From the NCBI GenBank assembly GCA_013054445.1, contig JAAMPI010000849.1:1-24417 (forward strand): 24,417 bases of DNA, in the 5' to 3' direction. The DNA comes from Cudoniella acicularis. Its lineage: Eukaryota > Ascomycota > Leotiomycetes > Helotiales > Helotiaceae. A program made the position numbers and the translations under genes. Each line of letters opens with the position of its first letter. The stretch's first letter is position 1. Positions 1-10,289 of this stretch are shown here, piece after piece. A model generated the notes under the pieces. That model made no database searches. It had not been told where the DNA came from and worked only from the letters and a program-made list of their open reading frames with translations.

Positions 1-58
1 ATATCTCTATGAATAATTAGAGTCATGTATTATCATATATAAAATAATCATCTCCTCG

Positions 59-533
59 CAGGATTCCACAACAAATAGACCCCCCTACACACCTCGAAGA
101 AGAGCAACCTATATCCTGGAACGGCAACTAGCACGTCATGAAGTTGCTACTACATCGATAGGCCAGGATAAAGACTCAGACGCATTCTTAACATATCTGC
201 CCGAAGCCCGCACGTTCGATCCCCAAGCTTTAATCAGGGACATAGAGCCCGATGGAGGCATTGTTTGAGTTTTCGTCAAACTCTATGCTGAGGTGGGAGG
301 ATGCACCGTTATGTCTTGATGAAGCAGAGATCGCAGAGTTGGAGAAATCTCCGGAGTGGATTAACATCAACTAAGCATTACATGTCTACCCTGGAAACCC
401 GGATAACCTTACAGTAGCTCGGGATATTGGTCAGACAGCAAAAGAATGACAAAAGAACGCTCGTCGCGATTACGTTAATATGGTCAGAAGAAGACGAGGC
501 TTGTGGCGAAATTTATACAGGGACAGGTTCTAA
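59..533 (+). pseudogene. degraded coding relic, family not recognised
   Basis: Two adjacent reading frames look protein-like. The first (59-268) is basic and follows a possible acceptor (ctcctcgcag); it includes PPYTPRRRATYILERQLARH and ends TGA at 266-268. The second runs from an ATG at 252 to a stop at 531-533. It is broken only by TAA (372-374) and TGA (447-449), either of which can arise from CAA or CGA by C-to-T change. It contains SPEWINI, VYPGNPDNLTVARDIGQTAKE-like text and an Arg-rich end (YVNMVRRRRGLWRNLYRDRF). The two frames overlap, so an intron or a frameshift separates them. I cannot name the family; a mobile-element or dispersed-repeat origin is a guess. There is no sign that it is functional. 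Confidence 0.4.
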
Positions 534-1404
534 ATATCTCTCCTCGTGTGATGACTTCTCCTCAGAACCCCTTTTGTATACGGGGTACCTCTCATGTGTG
601 AGCGCCTCTTCTGGTGTGAGTACTTCTCTTGGGTTGTATATCACTATAATATTTATATAAATTAACAATCGTAGGTAAATAAGAGGTTGTACTTTTTCAA
701 AGGACCACTCACTCTGATTTACCTCAGATTGATTAATTAAACGTTTTAAATTCGGAAGTGCTAAGGCTAACTTTTTCTTATTCTAGTGGGCTTACTCAAA
801 AACTCCAGTGTGCATTCACTAAATTTCAGGGCACATATTCGCTAAATTATAGCGTATTCCGCCATATCGCCTCCACCCTGAATCACACCTCGAAGTTTTT
901 CATATGCTGTAAAGACTCAGTAATATTTTACAGCTATACATTTTCAAATAAACGGAATCTAAAACAACCCGACTGTTTTTTTATATTTGCGTGAGAATCT
1001 AAATTAGTGATTATTTAGCTGTTTCCAAGTGTTGAGTGAGATTTCGTGATTTGAGAGCAAGAATAGGGGGGATTCTGAAAAGCAAAGTTACAAAGAGGAG
1101 GAATTTTGATCGTGCTCTGGTGGGGAAGGAAGAATGGAAAGAACTGGTTTAGAAGAGCGCTGCTTGTTCTATAGACATTGTAAGAGGGGTGGTGTTCAAT
1201 GTAAAGGTTACCCCGGCAGTATTTTGTGGTTTGCCCTGTGAAGTCTCATAGAAGACCAAATGCATACCAAAGTAAATAAAAAGATGATGGAGTAGAAGAT
1301 AAAAACGACGAGAGTGGTATTTCTTTCTCCTCTCATAACAATATTTCATAGTAACATAGTAAGCAGCCAACGCCATCTTATACCATCTCATCTCTCATCT
1401 AATC
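534..1404. other. gene-free AT-rich stretch
   Basis: About 870 bases without a convincing gene. The short open frames here (for example 758-994 plus and 1149-1391 minus) have no recognisable motif, no splice partners and the amino-acid content of random AT-rich DNA. The right part is presumably the 3' untranslated and termination region of the minus-strand F-box gene that ends at 1405. Confidence 0.6.
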
Positions 1405-3066
1405 TTACCACTCTACCTCCTTACCACCCGTCCACTCACTCTTCCAAAACCACATCCAAAGACCATCCGTACTCTCACCAAAGCTACCAATAATACCAAA
1501 GGGGCACATTACCGCCTGAAAGAAAAATTTCTGTGGCTCCGAATCCCAACTGACCACCAAATTCATCTTGCCCGAATCTCTCCACATTTGTCCTTTTAGG
1601 TGAAAGGATCCGAATACTCCCAAGTGGCTATTGTTGGATCGGAAGTTCAGGATATTAGAGTCTTCTTCTTGTGCAGTGGTCGTGAAGGTAAGGTCTCGCA
1701 TGGGTGCGTTCCAAGTAGGGGTCGTCTTGAACGGGGCATCGAGACTCCCGCATAAATATCCAGTCCAAGTTCCGCTCTCGAGGAACGATGGTGCCGTCAT
1801 GGCTGGGAGGTGGCACTTCCCGAATTGTTCAACACAATCTGGGGATAGTGGTGCAGGTATCTTCATGAATGAAGCGAAAGGAATATCGAAAGCCGAGGGT
1901 GGTATCGGAAGCGTTGCTGGTACTGGTATTTGTATCATAGTATAAGTATGTTTGGAAATCGTGCCTTTGGCAATAGCGAGTGAGATTTCGGGATGAAGTA
2001 CGCTGAGCGCTCTGTATGCGATTGGAAGGACAACTGTGATAGGGCAGTAGCGGTCGGGGACATGGCCTCGTGAGAAGCCGAGAGGTTCATTCATATTGGC
2101 GATCCAGGGGATGATACTGATGTTGAGGTTTAGATCGAGATCTAATTCGTCAGAGGCTTCCTCGGGATCTTCCCTTAAGTCAAGGTAGAATTTAATACGT
2201 GCTTCGTTGTTTTCGGGGCTGAGGTGAGTGGAGATGGATGATGCCGCAAGACAGAACCAGGTTGCTACGCCAATTTCCCTCGCACCCGGGTAGTGTGCCT
2301 GGATAAGTTGCTTTGTAAATGGTGCCAATGGTAACGGATCTGTAGATAGTGAGTGCCTGTACCCGACTTAGGGAATGAAAGAATGGTAGCATCTAGCTTA
2401 GATGATTCCCTGTTCCTCCAACAATTGAAACGCGACAGAACGAGCTGAAATTCTTTTGAGCCCCTTAGGAAGTTGAAACCACCAGAAAAAGATACATTTC
2501 GAGGCGGAACAGAACAAGAATAGTGATTGAAAAATCGAGGATTATTCCAACTTTTAAGAAGACATACCAATGGAGAAAATGACACAAAAAGACTTCACAT
2601 GACCAGAACAAAAAGCTAAGACAACCAACCTCCTTGGGTGATATACTGGAACGCAAATGCACAAAATGGAGACGAGCAAAACTTACAATGCATAGCCATC
2701 AGCTGCGGAGCATATTCTACAAATTTACCAGGCGTGAATTCCTCATGAGAACCCAACAACTCCACGGCCCTCAAATCAGCACACGCCCACCTCCCCCCAC
2801 TCATCTCTGTCCAAACCCCCCTTCACTAACAAACGACTCGTATTCCACTTTACCTGCCCATGTCTACCATTCCCATTATTTTCAATAACACCACGGAATA
2901 CGGTCCAGTCACTGCAAGCTCTGTGAAGTGAGCGATTGACCCGGCGCAGAGAAAGAGCTGAAGTGAATGGTCCGTTGGCTGCAATGCGACGGATAATCTC
3001 GACGGGGAGATCGTCGAGCTGGAGGTATTTAGGGGACTGTGGTGATTGCAGCGATTGCTGAGACAT
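1405..3066 (-). CDS. F-box domain protein
   Basis: Predicted substrate-recognition subunit of an SCF (Skp1-cullin-F-box) ubiquitin ligase. I join three exons, 3066-2854, 2804-2687 and 2339-1405, giving 421 aa with exact codon phase. Intron 1 is 49 nt (GTAAAG...ACAGAG). Intron 2 is 347 nt (GTAAGT...CTACAG), long for this window, so a small extra exon inside it is possible. The N-terminus carries an F-box at about residues 17-58: LDDLPVEIIRRIA, then SALSLRRVNRSLHRAC, matching the LP-x-E-I-x2-I...L..V.R pattern. The rest (residues 110-421) has no repeat type I can name; it is acidic around DLDLDLN and rich in Trp, Phe and Gly near the end. Substrate unknown. The F-box call is firm; the position of intron 2 is less so. 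Confidence 0.72.
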
Positions 3067-3652
3067 AGTAGAAAGTAGAATTTGTTGACCAAAATAGACT
3101 GACTATGTTTGGATTCCATGAGTGGGTCATTTGGAATGGAGTTAAAGACCGTACAGCACACCCCACTTCGCTAAACGTTCCTTCCGACAACCAGACACTT
3201 CCTACAGGTAGTAGAGAGCCCAGATCGGAAACTACAAGAAGATTGAGAGGGAAGTAGACTCACAGAAGCTAAAAGCTCCTCAAATATTGTTTTACATGTC
3301 ATTCATTGATTTTTTATCGACGTATGCATGCATGCCAGCTATGTTATTGCCTTTTTGACACCCCCAAGCCTAGCATACCATCAAGCTTTTCCCACCCTCA
3401 TTCCCATTTTCTAGGGAGAACGAAGAAGAAATGTACAGCCTGCAGGTACGACAGTGCGAGAGAAAAACAATGCTCCCTCCCTTCCCATGCGAGAGAGCCC
3501 GGCTATCCAGCCATCATGACACAAATGCAATGCTACAATGTACCTGTTCGCCCGCCAATGATGCTGCAAAACAAGAAGCAAGGAGATATTACACGTGTGA
3601 ACTGGGACCACAACCGCAAGGGTGTGTATGAGGCTGAATCGGATCAGAGGAT
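3067..3652. other. intergenic: F-box promoter and YAG7-like 3' region
   Basis: Both flanking genes are on the minus strand, so this 586-bp stretch holds the promoter of the F-box gene (right above 3066) and the 3' untranslated region of the YAG7-like gene. A short ATGCATGC motif lies at about 3324-3334. Open frames on both strands (3306-3677 and overlapping ones) are short, overlap each other and have no motif. I see no RNA gene. Confidence 0.55.
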
Positions 3653-5299
3653 CTACGACTCGTCAGAGCGGCGTTGACCTCTCGGAGCACCACCACCCCC
3701 ACCTCGGCCGCGTCCACGGTAACCATCGCCTCGGAATCCACCTCGGCCTCGATATCCATCTCCACGTCCGCCACGGCCACGGAATTGACCTCTGTCTCTA
3801 CCACCACGAGATCGTTGAACTTCATGGAAGCCGTCATCCTTGTTAGCTGGTGCTACGCTGGTAGTCTATTCAATTTGGTTAGCAAGGTAGAGCGCAGGTA
3901 GTCTCAATAGAAGGGAAATAATTAATAGAACTAACCTCGACAGGGCTGTCCGGTTGATCGTCGGCCCAGCTCCGGACATTAGATGGGGCGGCAGGTGTAG
4001 CAGTAACTCTAGTGTCGGTCTCGGAAGCATCACGAGGAACTTCGACCCACTCCTGTGATGTTGAGAGGTCATTGTGTGTGTCCCAGTTGGCCTCAGCAGC
4101 AGCATTGGCAGCTCCTTCACCAAAGCCAGAGTTTTGTGGGATGCCTGGCACTTCTTGTGTAGCTTCGCTGTGACCGTTGGTCAAGGTATCCGCGGCAGGG
4201 GCATCGAGCTCGGTGAGACCAACATTGGCAATCGTAGGATCACTCTCAACTGGGTACTCAGTTGTCTCAACAGCTTCCGACTCCTCGGGTTGTTCGATAA
4301 CTTCGAGGGCAGTGGGTGGTGGGGGTTGGGCGAGAACAACCTGCTTGATATCGGCATCTATAACCCACATTGATTAGTGGTGATACGCGAAACCAAATTT
4401 GTGAACTTACAAGTAACTGTGAGAATATCACCATTGACGGACGTAACAGCCTCGCTGGAGCCTTTAATCAAACCGAACATAGAAGCAACTGCGGCCGCAT
4501 CACCAGAGTAAACCTTGGCAAGCAAACCTTCCAGAGCCTTGTTCTCCTCGAGCTCAGGATCCTCATCTTCTCCTCTTCGAATGGCAGCAAGTCTGAGGAA
4601 TTGCGAAAGTAACAGAAGATTGCTCTCTTGCTCCTTTTGGGCTGTAACAACGGCTTCTGCCTTGGCTGCAGCAACTGCCTCCTCCAATTCCTTGCTCGAA
4701 CGTTCAGTGTGGATCTTCTCGAAATCAGCCTTTTCGGCCTGTAACCTAGCCTTGTATTCTTGATCAAACTTCTTGTACTGGGCGATCTGTTCCTCCAATT
4801 GTGTCAAAGATGCCTGGAGTGATGGCTTCTTTAGGATCTGGGCTTTCTGATCGGCATTGATCTTGCGCTCGGCGACCAGCTCATCAAGAGTCTTGCTAGG
4901 ATTTTCAGCGACGATACTATCGACCTTGGAGGCATTGGTCTAAGGCACGCGGTTAGCGTGGGAAGGTGAAAACAGCTTCGATCTAGACCTACAATCTTCT
5001 TATTCACGTTCCGGATGTTCCTACAAATTGTTAGCTGCCTGAAACCTATGACCAGATAGGCTCAAGCCCAGCGGTGAAGTAACATCAATTGGCACAACTT
5101 ACTTGTACAGCTCCTTGATATATGGGCTTTCGTAGGAACCATCTCCGCTGTTGCTCTCGGCCGGACCATTCGAGGGAGTTGCCTCTACTGCGGGCGCAGC
5201 TGAGATCTCGGGCTCAGCAGACGCGCTCTTGGCCTTCTTCTTCTTCGCAGATTTGGATTCTGGTTTGACTGCTGGGTTCTGGGTTGTAGCGGCAGCCAT
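3653..5299 (-). CDS. YAG7: YAG7-like protein with C-terminal RGG tail
   Basis: Five exons, 5299-5103, 5020-4993, 4939-4411, 4357-3936 and 3865-3653, give 462 aa in exact phase. Introns are 82, 53, 53 and 70 nt, with donors GTAAGT, GTAGGT, GTAAGT and GTTAGT; CTAAC or CTAATC branch sites are visible in several. The 28-nt second exon is supported by phase on both sides. The protein starts with a Lys-rich segment (KKKK at 19-22). A helical, charged region follows at about 55-215 (YIKELYK, VDSIVAENPSKTLDELVAERK, LTQLEEQIAQYKKF), which I match to the YAG7/caprin-like dimerisation domain. Then come an acidic linker with WVEVP and SWADDQPDSP and a tail from about residue 411 of RGG/RGR repeats ending GGGGGAPRGQRRSDES. 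RGG tails usually bind RNA, so a cytoplasmic ribosome- or mRNA-associated role is inferred. The gene model is firm; the family name rests on overall layout. Confidence 0.8.
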
Positions 5300-6027
5300 T
5301 GTGAGGATTAGAGGAAGGTTGACGGGATTATCGAAAGTTGGTGGAAGTGGAAGCAAATGACTCGTTGTGAGTCGCGCGGAGGAAAAGTTTTTTTCGTAGA
5401 AGATACTGGGAGGTGTGCGGCGGGATGTGCGTTAAGCGGAAACGAGGGTAGAAGTTTTAGGATGTGTAGGTATGAGTTAGTTGGTATTATGGTCAAAGGT
5501 GAAGTTCTTCAGACAAATATTTCCAGAGCTGGCCCCGGGTTGACTCTTAAGCGAAGGTGGGAGAAGCAGAAGGAACACCGGGGAGGAGTCACGGCAGGGA
5601 GAAAACAACAATTATTATGCAGGGAAAAATGGCTGCATATGGTTCTTGGACTTTCATTTGATATTGGGTTTCATCCAAAGGCTACTATTCCAAAGACTGA
5701 GCAGTTGGTTAGTCCTTGGACTTCTGCTGTTCTGCTCTTTACGAAGCTCTAGTTGACGCGACCCCTGTCTCGTGTCCTACCTCTAAAATATCCTTACAAC
5801 CAACAACGCCAACTCTGTCGTCGGTGGAACGTGATATTCCTCCCTCTTTATTCCCTCATCGTTGTGTTATGAATTGGCTTATGCCCAAAAATCAAGTCGC
5901 GGGCAATAGCTCTACTGCCAGAACTGCGCGAGTCTCCAATCCACTATTCAAGTCCTCTTTTATCCATGCCCTCCCACATATAAGTGTATAATTCGCCGCA
6001 ACCAGCTACAGTGCATACCCGTTGGGC
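5300..6027. other. intergenic: YAG7-like promoter region
   Basis: 728 bp between the ATG of the YAG7-like gene and the stop of the CENP-W gene, both on the minus strand. Read on the minus strand it has pyrimidine-rich stretches, as is common in fungal promoters. The plus-strand open frames 5357-5752 and 5716-5991 have no motif, no clean splice extension and biased composition, so I do not call them genes. Confidence 0.55.
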
Positions 6028-6461
6028 TTAGCCTTTGAATTTGGATAGTGACAACTGTTGGTATTCATGGTTAGTTTGAGACTCGAAATATTATGGGTGC
6101 GGGCAAAAACCTCGGTGACTTTCTTCACGCTTTTTGCGCTGATACCGCGTTCTCCAGCCTGCTTCGCGTTGATACCGGCTTCTTTCATAAGACTAGAAGG
6201 TGGTTAGCTGTACAGATTGCAAAGTATGGCATTCCATACGCCATGGGCCATTGTCGAGGAGACAGTTGGAGTGCGTACGTTTGCAGGAAAAGAGCATAAT
6301 CGAGGAATATCTGGCGCGTGTCAGTACGGTATCATGGTATCGAGATCAGACGCGTCGAGACGGACCAGAACATCGACATTCTTGGTGACATTGCGCTTGG
6401 AGTGTGCCTTGACAATTTTCTTGACGGTGGCACGAGGGTACAGCTTCTGGCCAGTAGCCAT
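6028..6461 (-). CDS. CENP-W: CENP-W kinetochore histone-fold protein
   Basis: Four small exons, 6461-6366, 6310-6279, 6192-6111 and 6054-6028, join in phase to a 78-aa protein. Introns are 55, 86 and 56 nt; branch sites ACTGAC, GCTAAC and ACTAAC sit just before the acceptors CCAG, CTAG and ACAG. The protein begins MATGQKLYPRATVKKIVKAH, continues NVSKNV-type sequence (NVTKNVDVL, then IFLDYALFLQTLMKEA across two introns), and ends AGERGISAKSVKKVTE plus LSLSKFKG. This is the fungal CENP-W pattern: a histone fold with an RGIS/V..V..V..V last helix and a C-terminal FKG. CENP-W pairs with CENP-T at the inner kinetochore and binds centromeric DNA. Usual family length is about 80-100 aa, so the model is complete. 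The first donor is GTCCGT, weaker than consensus. If intron 3 is retained the frame stays open to a TAG at 6006. Confidence 0.85.
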
Positions 6462-6706
6462 GACGAGGATGCCTAAATTATGGATATACTGGTGGTCTTC
6501 TGGTGGTGTTGATTGTTGCTTGCTTCCGTCCCAGCTTCTTCAGCCTTGTCAGACAGGGGTCTCAGTTACGCACGTGATGCAGAAGGCAGCCAATGAGATA
6601 CTACGCAGGGACCCCACCACGGCTGGATCAGTGAGGTTCCGAGAGCTGAAGCACGACATCCACTGGATGACCTCCCTCCACCCGCCCGCGTTTTCTCCTC
6701 CTCCTC
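6462..6706. promoter_or_regulatory. shared divergent promoter, CENP-W / M1 aminopeptidase
   Basis: The start codons of the minus-strand CENP-W gene (6461) and the plus-strand aminopeptidase gene (6707) lie 245 bp apart with no coding sequence between them. The two promoters must therefore share or overlap within this segment. It contains C/T-rich runs close to the aminopeptidase start (6670-6706) and no clear TATAAA. That it promotes both ways is inferred from gene layout, not from a recognised element. Confidence 0.6.
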
Positions 6707-9700
6707 ATGTTACAAAGACCGATTGCGGTCTCTAGATTCTCTACCTCCAGGTTCAGTCTCACAACCTTTTCATCGCGAAGAGCTTGCCTTCATCTTTGTG
6801 CTTCTCAACCGCTAAGAACATCAACATTCCCCCGTCCTCACAGGCCGAATCTTCTCCGCCCACCAGTCCATCCAATCTTCGAAAATCCAAATAAAAGTCT
6901 ACTGCATATTAAAATTATCCGGGCTGCCCGATATAGTACGCAGAAGGCTTCATCCACCATGGCTGACCGAGACGTTCTTCCTGACATCATCAAGCCATTT
7001 AACTACGACATCTCCATCTACAACATTGAACTTGGTGGCGAGTTTAGCTTTCAAGGCACGGTCAACATCAACTCGAAGATTGCCAAGGCCACAAAGGAAA
7101 TCGTTTTGAACACTCACCAGCTCAAGATTCACAGTGCCGAAGTATTCTTGGAACACACCAAGACTCAGCAATCTGTGAAGGCTATTGACATCTCTTACGA
7201 TGCTCCAAGGCAGCGTGCTACTCTCTCCTTCTTAGATGAGCTCCTAGTATCTGAAAAGGCTTCAATTACCATCAAGTATCAAGGAACCATCAACAATGAC
7301 ATGGCTGGATTCTATCGATCAAAATACAAGCCTGCTGTGACCCCAGCAGCATCCGTGCCAAAAGATGGTGAATACCACGTGATGTTCTCCACCCAATTCG
7401 AGAGTTGTGACGCCCGCAGAGCTTTCCCATGCTTTGATGAGCCCAATCTAAAAGCAACATTCGATTTTAAGATTGAATTGCCAGAGGATCAGGTAGCGTT
7501 GAGCAATATGCCAGAGAAAAGTGTCACCAAGGCCAAAAGTGGATTCAAGGTTGTTGCTTTCGAGACAACCCCGATCATGAGCCCATATCTCCTTACTTGG
7601 GCTGTTGGAGATTTCGAGTACATCGAAAGCTTCACAAAGCGCAAGTACAATGGCAAGAATCTACCAGTCCGCGTATACACAACAAGAGGCCTAAAAGAAC
7701 AGGCACAATTTGCTCTTGATCACGCTGCTCCGATCATCGATTATTTCTCGGAAGTATTTGATATCGATTATCCCCTGCCTAAATCTGACATGCTTGCTGT
7801 CCATGAATTCGTAAGTATAGTCCTTTCCTTTGTTTCTCCCTCGACCAAATTTCCAACCCACTCGACACAATTCTAACGTTGCCACTAGTCTCATGGTGCA
7901 ATGGGTATGTAAATTCCTCGACTACATCACAGATATACTGTCCCTCTTTGAGACAATCCTTCATTGTCTTCCATTTATGGCTATTTACTAACTTAAATCC
8001 AGAGGGTTGGGGTCTGGTCACTTATCGAACAACTGCTGTACTTTTCGACGAAAAGACGTCCGATATCAAGTTTAAGAACAGAGTTGCCTACGTTATTGCC
8101 CATGAGCTGGCTCATCAATGGTTCGGTGATCTTGTGACAATGGATTGGTGGAACGAGCTCTGGCTTAACGAAGGCTTCGCCACTTGGGTCGGCTGGTTGG
8201 CAACAGACCATCTTCACCCTGACTGGAACGTTTGGCCTCAATTTGTGTCGGAGGGCATGCAAACCGCGTTTTCCTTGGACTCTCTTCGCAGCTCTCACGC
8301 AATAGAAGTCCCTGTTCGGGATGCCCTTGATGTTGATCAAATTTTTGATGCCATCAGCTATCTGAAGGGCAGCTCCGTGATTCGCATGCTAGCAACTCAT
8401 CTTGGTCAAGAAACCTTCCTCAAGGGTGTGTCGAATTATTTGAAAGCTCACGCATACGGGAACGCTACGACTGCTGATCTTTGGTTTGCTTTGAGTGACG
8501 CTTCCGGCCAAAATGTTAATTCTTTGATCGACCCCTGGGTTCGAAAAATCGGATTTCCAGTAATCACAGTTGCTGAAGAGCCTGGCCAAATCAGTATCAA
8601 ACAATCACGCTACCTTTCGACCGGTGATGTAAAAGCTAAAGATGATGAGACAACTTGGTGGATTCCTCTCGGTCTCGAAGGTCAGGTCGGGACCAAAGGA
8701 GCGGCGTCTATTGGTCTTACGAAGAAAGAGGACATTGTACGAAACATTGACGATACATTTTACAAAATCAACAAGGATAACGCAGGATTCTATCGTACCA
8801 ACTATCCTCCTGCCAGACTGGCCAAACTTGGAACACAAGTTGATCGCCTCAGTATCTCGGACAAAATCGGTAAATTTCCTTGAGGATTTGCTAGGAACTG
8901 TTACTAACAATTAATAGGTCTAATCGGTGATGCCGGTGCTTTGGCACTTTCTGGCGAGGCTGTCACTCCTGGGTTGTTAGCTTTTGTCGAGGGCTTGCAA
9001 TTAGAGACCAACTACCTAGTATGGTCACAAATTTTGGGTAGTCTTGGGACTGTCAAATCAGTCTTTTCGGAGAATGCGGCAGTCTCAAATGGCTTGAAGA
9101 AATTTACTCTCAAACTTGTCACCCCTGCCGTTGAGAAGATCGGCTGGGAGTCATCTTCAAGTGATGATTTCCTCACCTCTCAACTACGATCACTTCTCAT
9201 CCTTACTGCAGGTCTAAACGGTCATGAAAAGTTCGTTGTCCCCAAGATACACATACGGGAATTTGGCTAACATAAGCAGAGTCATCTCCGAAGCTCAACG
9301 TCGATTCGAGCTTTACACCAGCGGAAAGGACATGTCCGCGGTTCACCCCAGTCTCCGTTCCGCAATCTTTGGAATCGTCATGCGTCACGGTGATGCACCG
9401 GAATACCATGCTCTAAAGAAAGAGTGGCAGACGACAAAATCTATTGATGGCAGGGAAATCACCCTCCGCGCCATGGGACGTCTTCAGAATCTCGAGCTTC
9501 TCCCAGACTACCTGGAATTCCTTTTCAGCGAAGTCGCCACGCAGGACATGCACACAGGCGGCATGGCTCTAGGAGCAAACCCGAAGACCCGAAGAGAACT
9601 GTGGCAATATATTCAGAAGAACTTTGATTCGATTCATGGCTCTTTATCCAAGAACATGGTTGTGTTTGATCGGTTCATCAAATTGTCATTGCAGAGATTC

Positions 9701-9871
9701 AATGACAAGGCGACTGCGCAAGAAATCGAGAAGTTTTTCGCGCCTAGAGATAATAGGGGTTATGATCGCACTCTGGCAATTTTGAAGGACACGATTGTAG
9801 GAAGAGCTACGTACAAGGAGCGTGATGCGGATGTGATTTTGGAGTGGTTGAAGGCGCGTGGATATACTTGA
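6707..9871 (+). CDS. APE2: M1 family zinc aminopeptidase (Ape2/Aap1 type)
   Basis: Removes N-terminal residues from peptides. Five exons, 6707-7810, 7889-7904 (only 16 nt), 8003-8869, 8918-9230 and 9280-9871, total 963 aa in exact phase; introns are 78, 98, 48 and 49 nt. The N-terminal half carries FSTQFESCDARRAFPCFDEP. The exopeptidase motif reads GAMEG (371-375) instead of the usual GAMEN. Zinc site: HELAH at 407-411 and the third ligand E430 in WLNEGFA, with catalytic Tyr about Y493 (ISYLKGSSV). A C-terminal ERAP1-like helical domain ends LEWLKARGYT. Residues 1-84 are Arg/Ser-rich with no acidic residue before E59, like a mitochondrial presequence. A second ATG at 6959 (residue 85, MADRDVLPDIIKPFNYDIS) matches the start of the cytosolic family form and has the better context (CACCATGG). 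Dual mitochondrial/cytosolic products are therefore likely but inferred. Confidence 0.95.
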
Positions 9872-10289
9872 GCTTTGCTAAGACTCTAGTAGATTTAGGA
9901 GCGGAAGATACCGGGCATTTCTTCATCGTAGAACTTCTACTCCGGGGTTGTCCAGGGCACTCAACCAAATCCAAAATAAAGACTAAGATACGTTACTGCT
10001 AGTTACGATATCATAGAAAGAGAAGACAATATATAGATAGACCTGAATCCTTCTTTCATTCCCTCTATATAGCTACATTTTTAGTATTGAAAATCCACTC
10101 TCTTCCTTCAGGTACCAAAGGCTCTTGCTATGAGAACTTGTCCTGCCATATGTATCTCTACCACTGCTCAGCCGGGGAAAAAAACACCCAAAAAGGCTAG
10201 GTCGCTTCGCAAAACCCTAAACTACTATTTTATCAAACATCCAAGGACACTTCTAAACAACCGAATAACTGCCAATTCAAAGGAATATC
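9872..10289. other. intergenic, aminopeptidase 3' region
   Basis: Holds the 3' untranslated region of the aminopeptidase gene and then AT-rich sequence up to the decayed RTA1-like gene, which is on the opposite strand. No open frame of note. The missing C-terminal half of the RTA1-like protein is not visible here, so that copy is truncated and not merely interrupted. Confidence 0.55.
9975..9980 (+). terminator. candidate polyadenylation signal AATAAA
   Basis: A canonical AATAAA lies about 104 nt after the aminopeptidase stop codon, in AT-rich sequence. Fungal genes often use looser signals, so position is the main support. Confidence 0.4.

Noticed and set aside
2616..2686. 41-nt intron (GTAAGT...TTCCAG) and a further coding exon in the F-box gene
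   Set aside because: Possible by motif, but the frame then ends quickly at 2616; the 347-nt intron keeps phase straight into the long last exon.
3306..3677. 123-codon plus-strand open frame between the F-box and YAG7-like genes
   Set aside because: No domain and no splice partners; it overlaps the 3' end of the YAG7-like coding exon on the other strand.
3589..3837. 82-codon minus-strand frame rich in Val, Glu and Asp
   Set aside because: Wrong-frame reading of the RGG-repeat exon of the YAG7-like gene; the true frame gives RGG/RGR repeats and a clean splice.
5357..5752. 131-codon plus-strand open frame upstream of the YAG7-like gene
   Set aside because: Sits in the promoter region of a minus-strand gene, with no motif and random-looking composition.
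6217..6735. 172-codon plus-strand open frame
   Set aside because: Antisense to CENP-W exons and running into the aminopeptidase start; explained by the two real genes.
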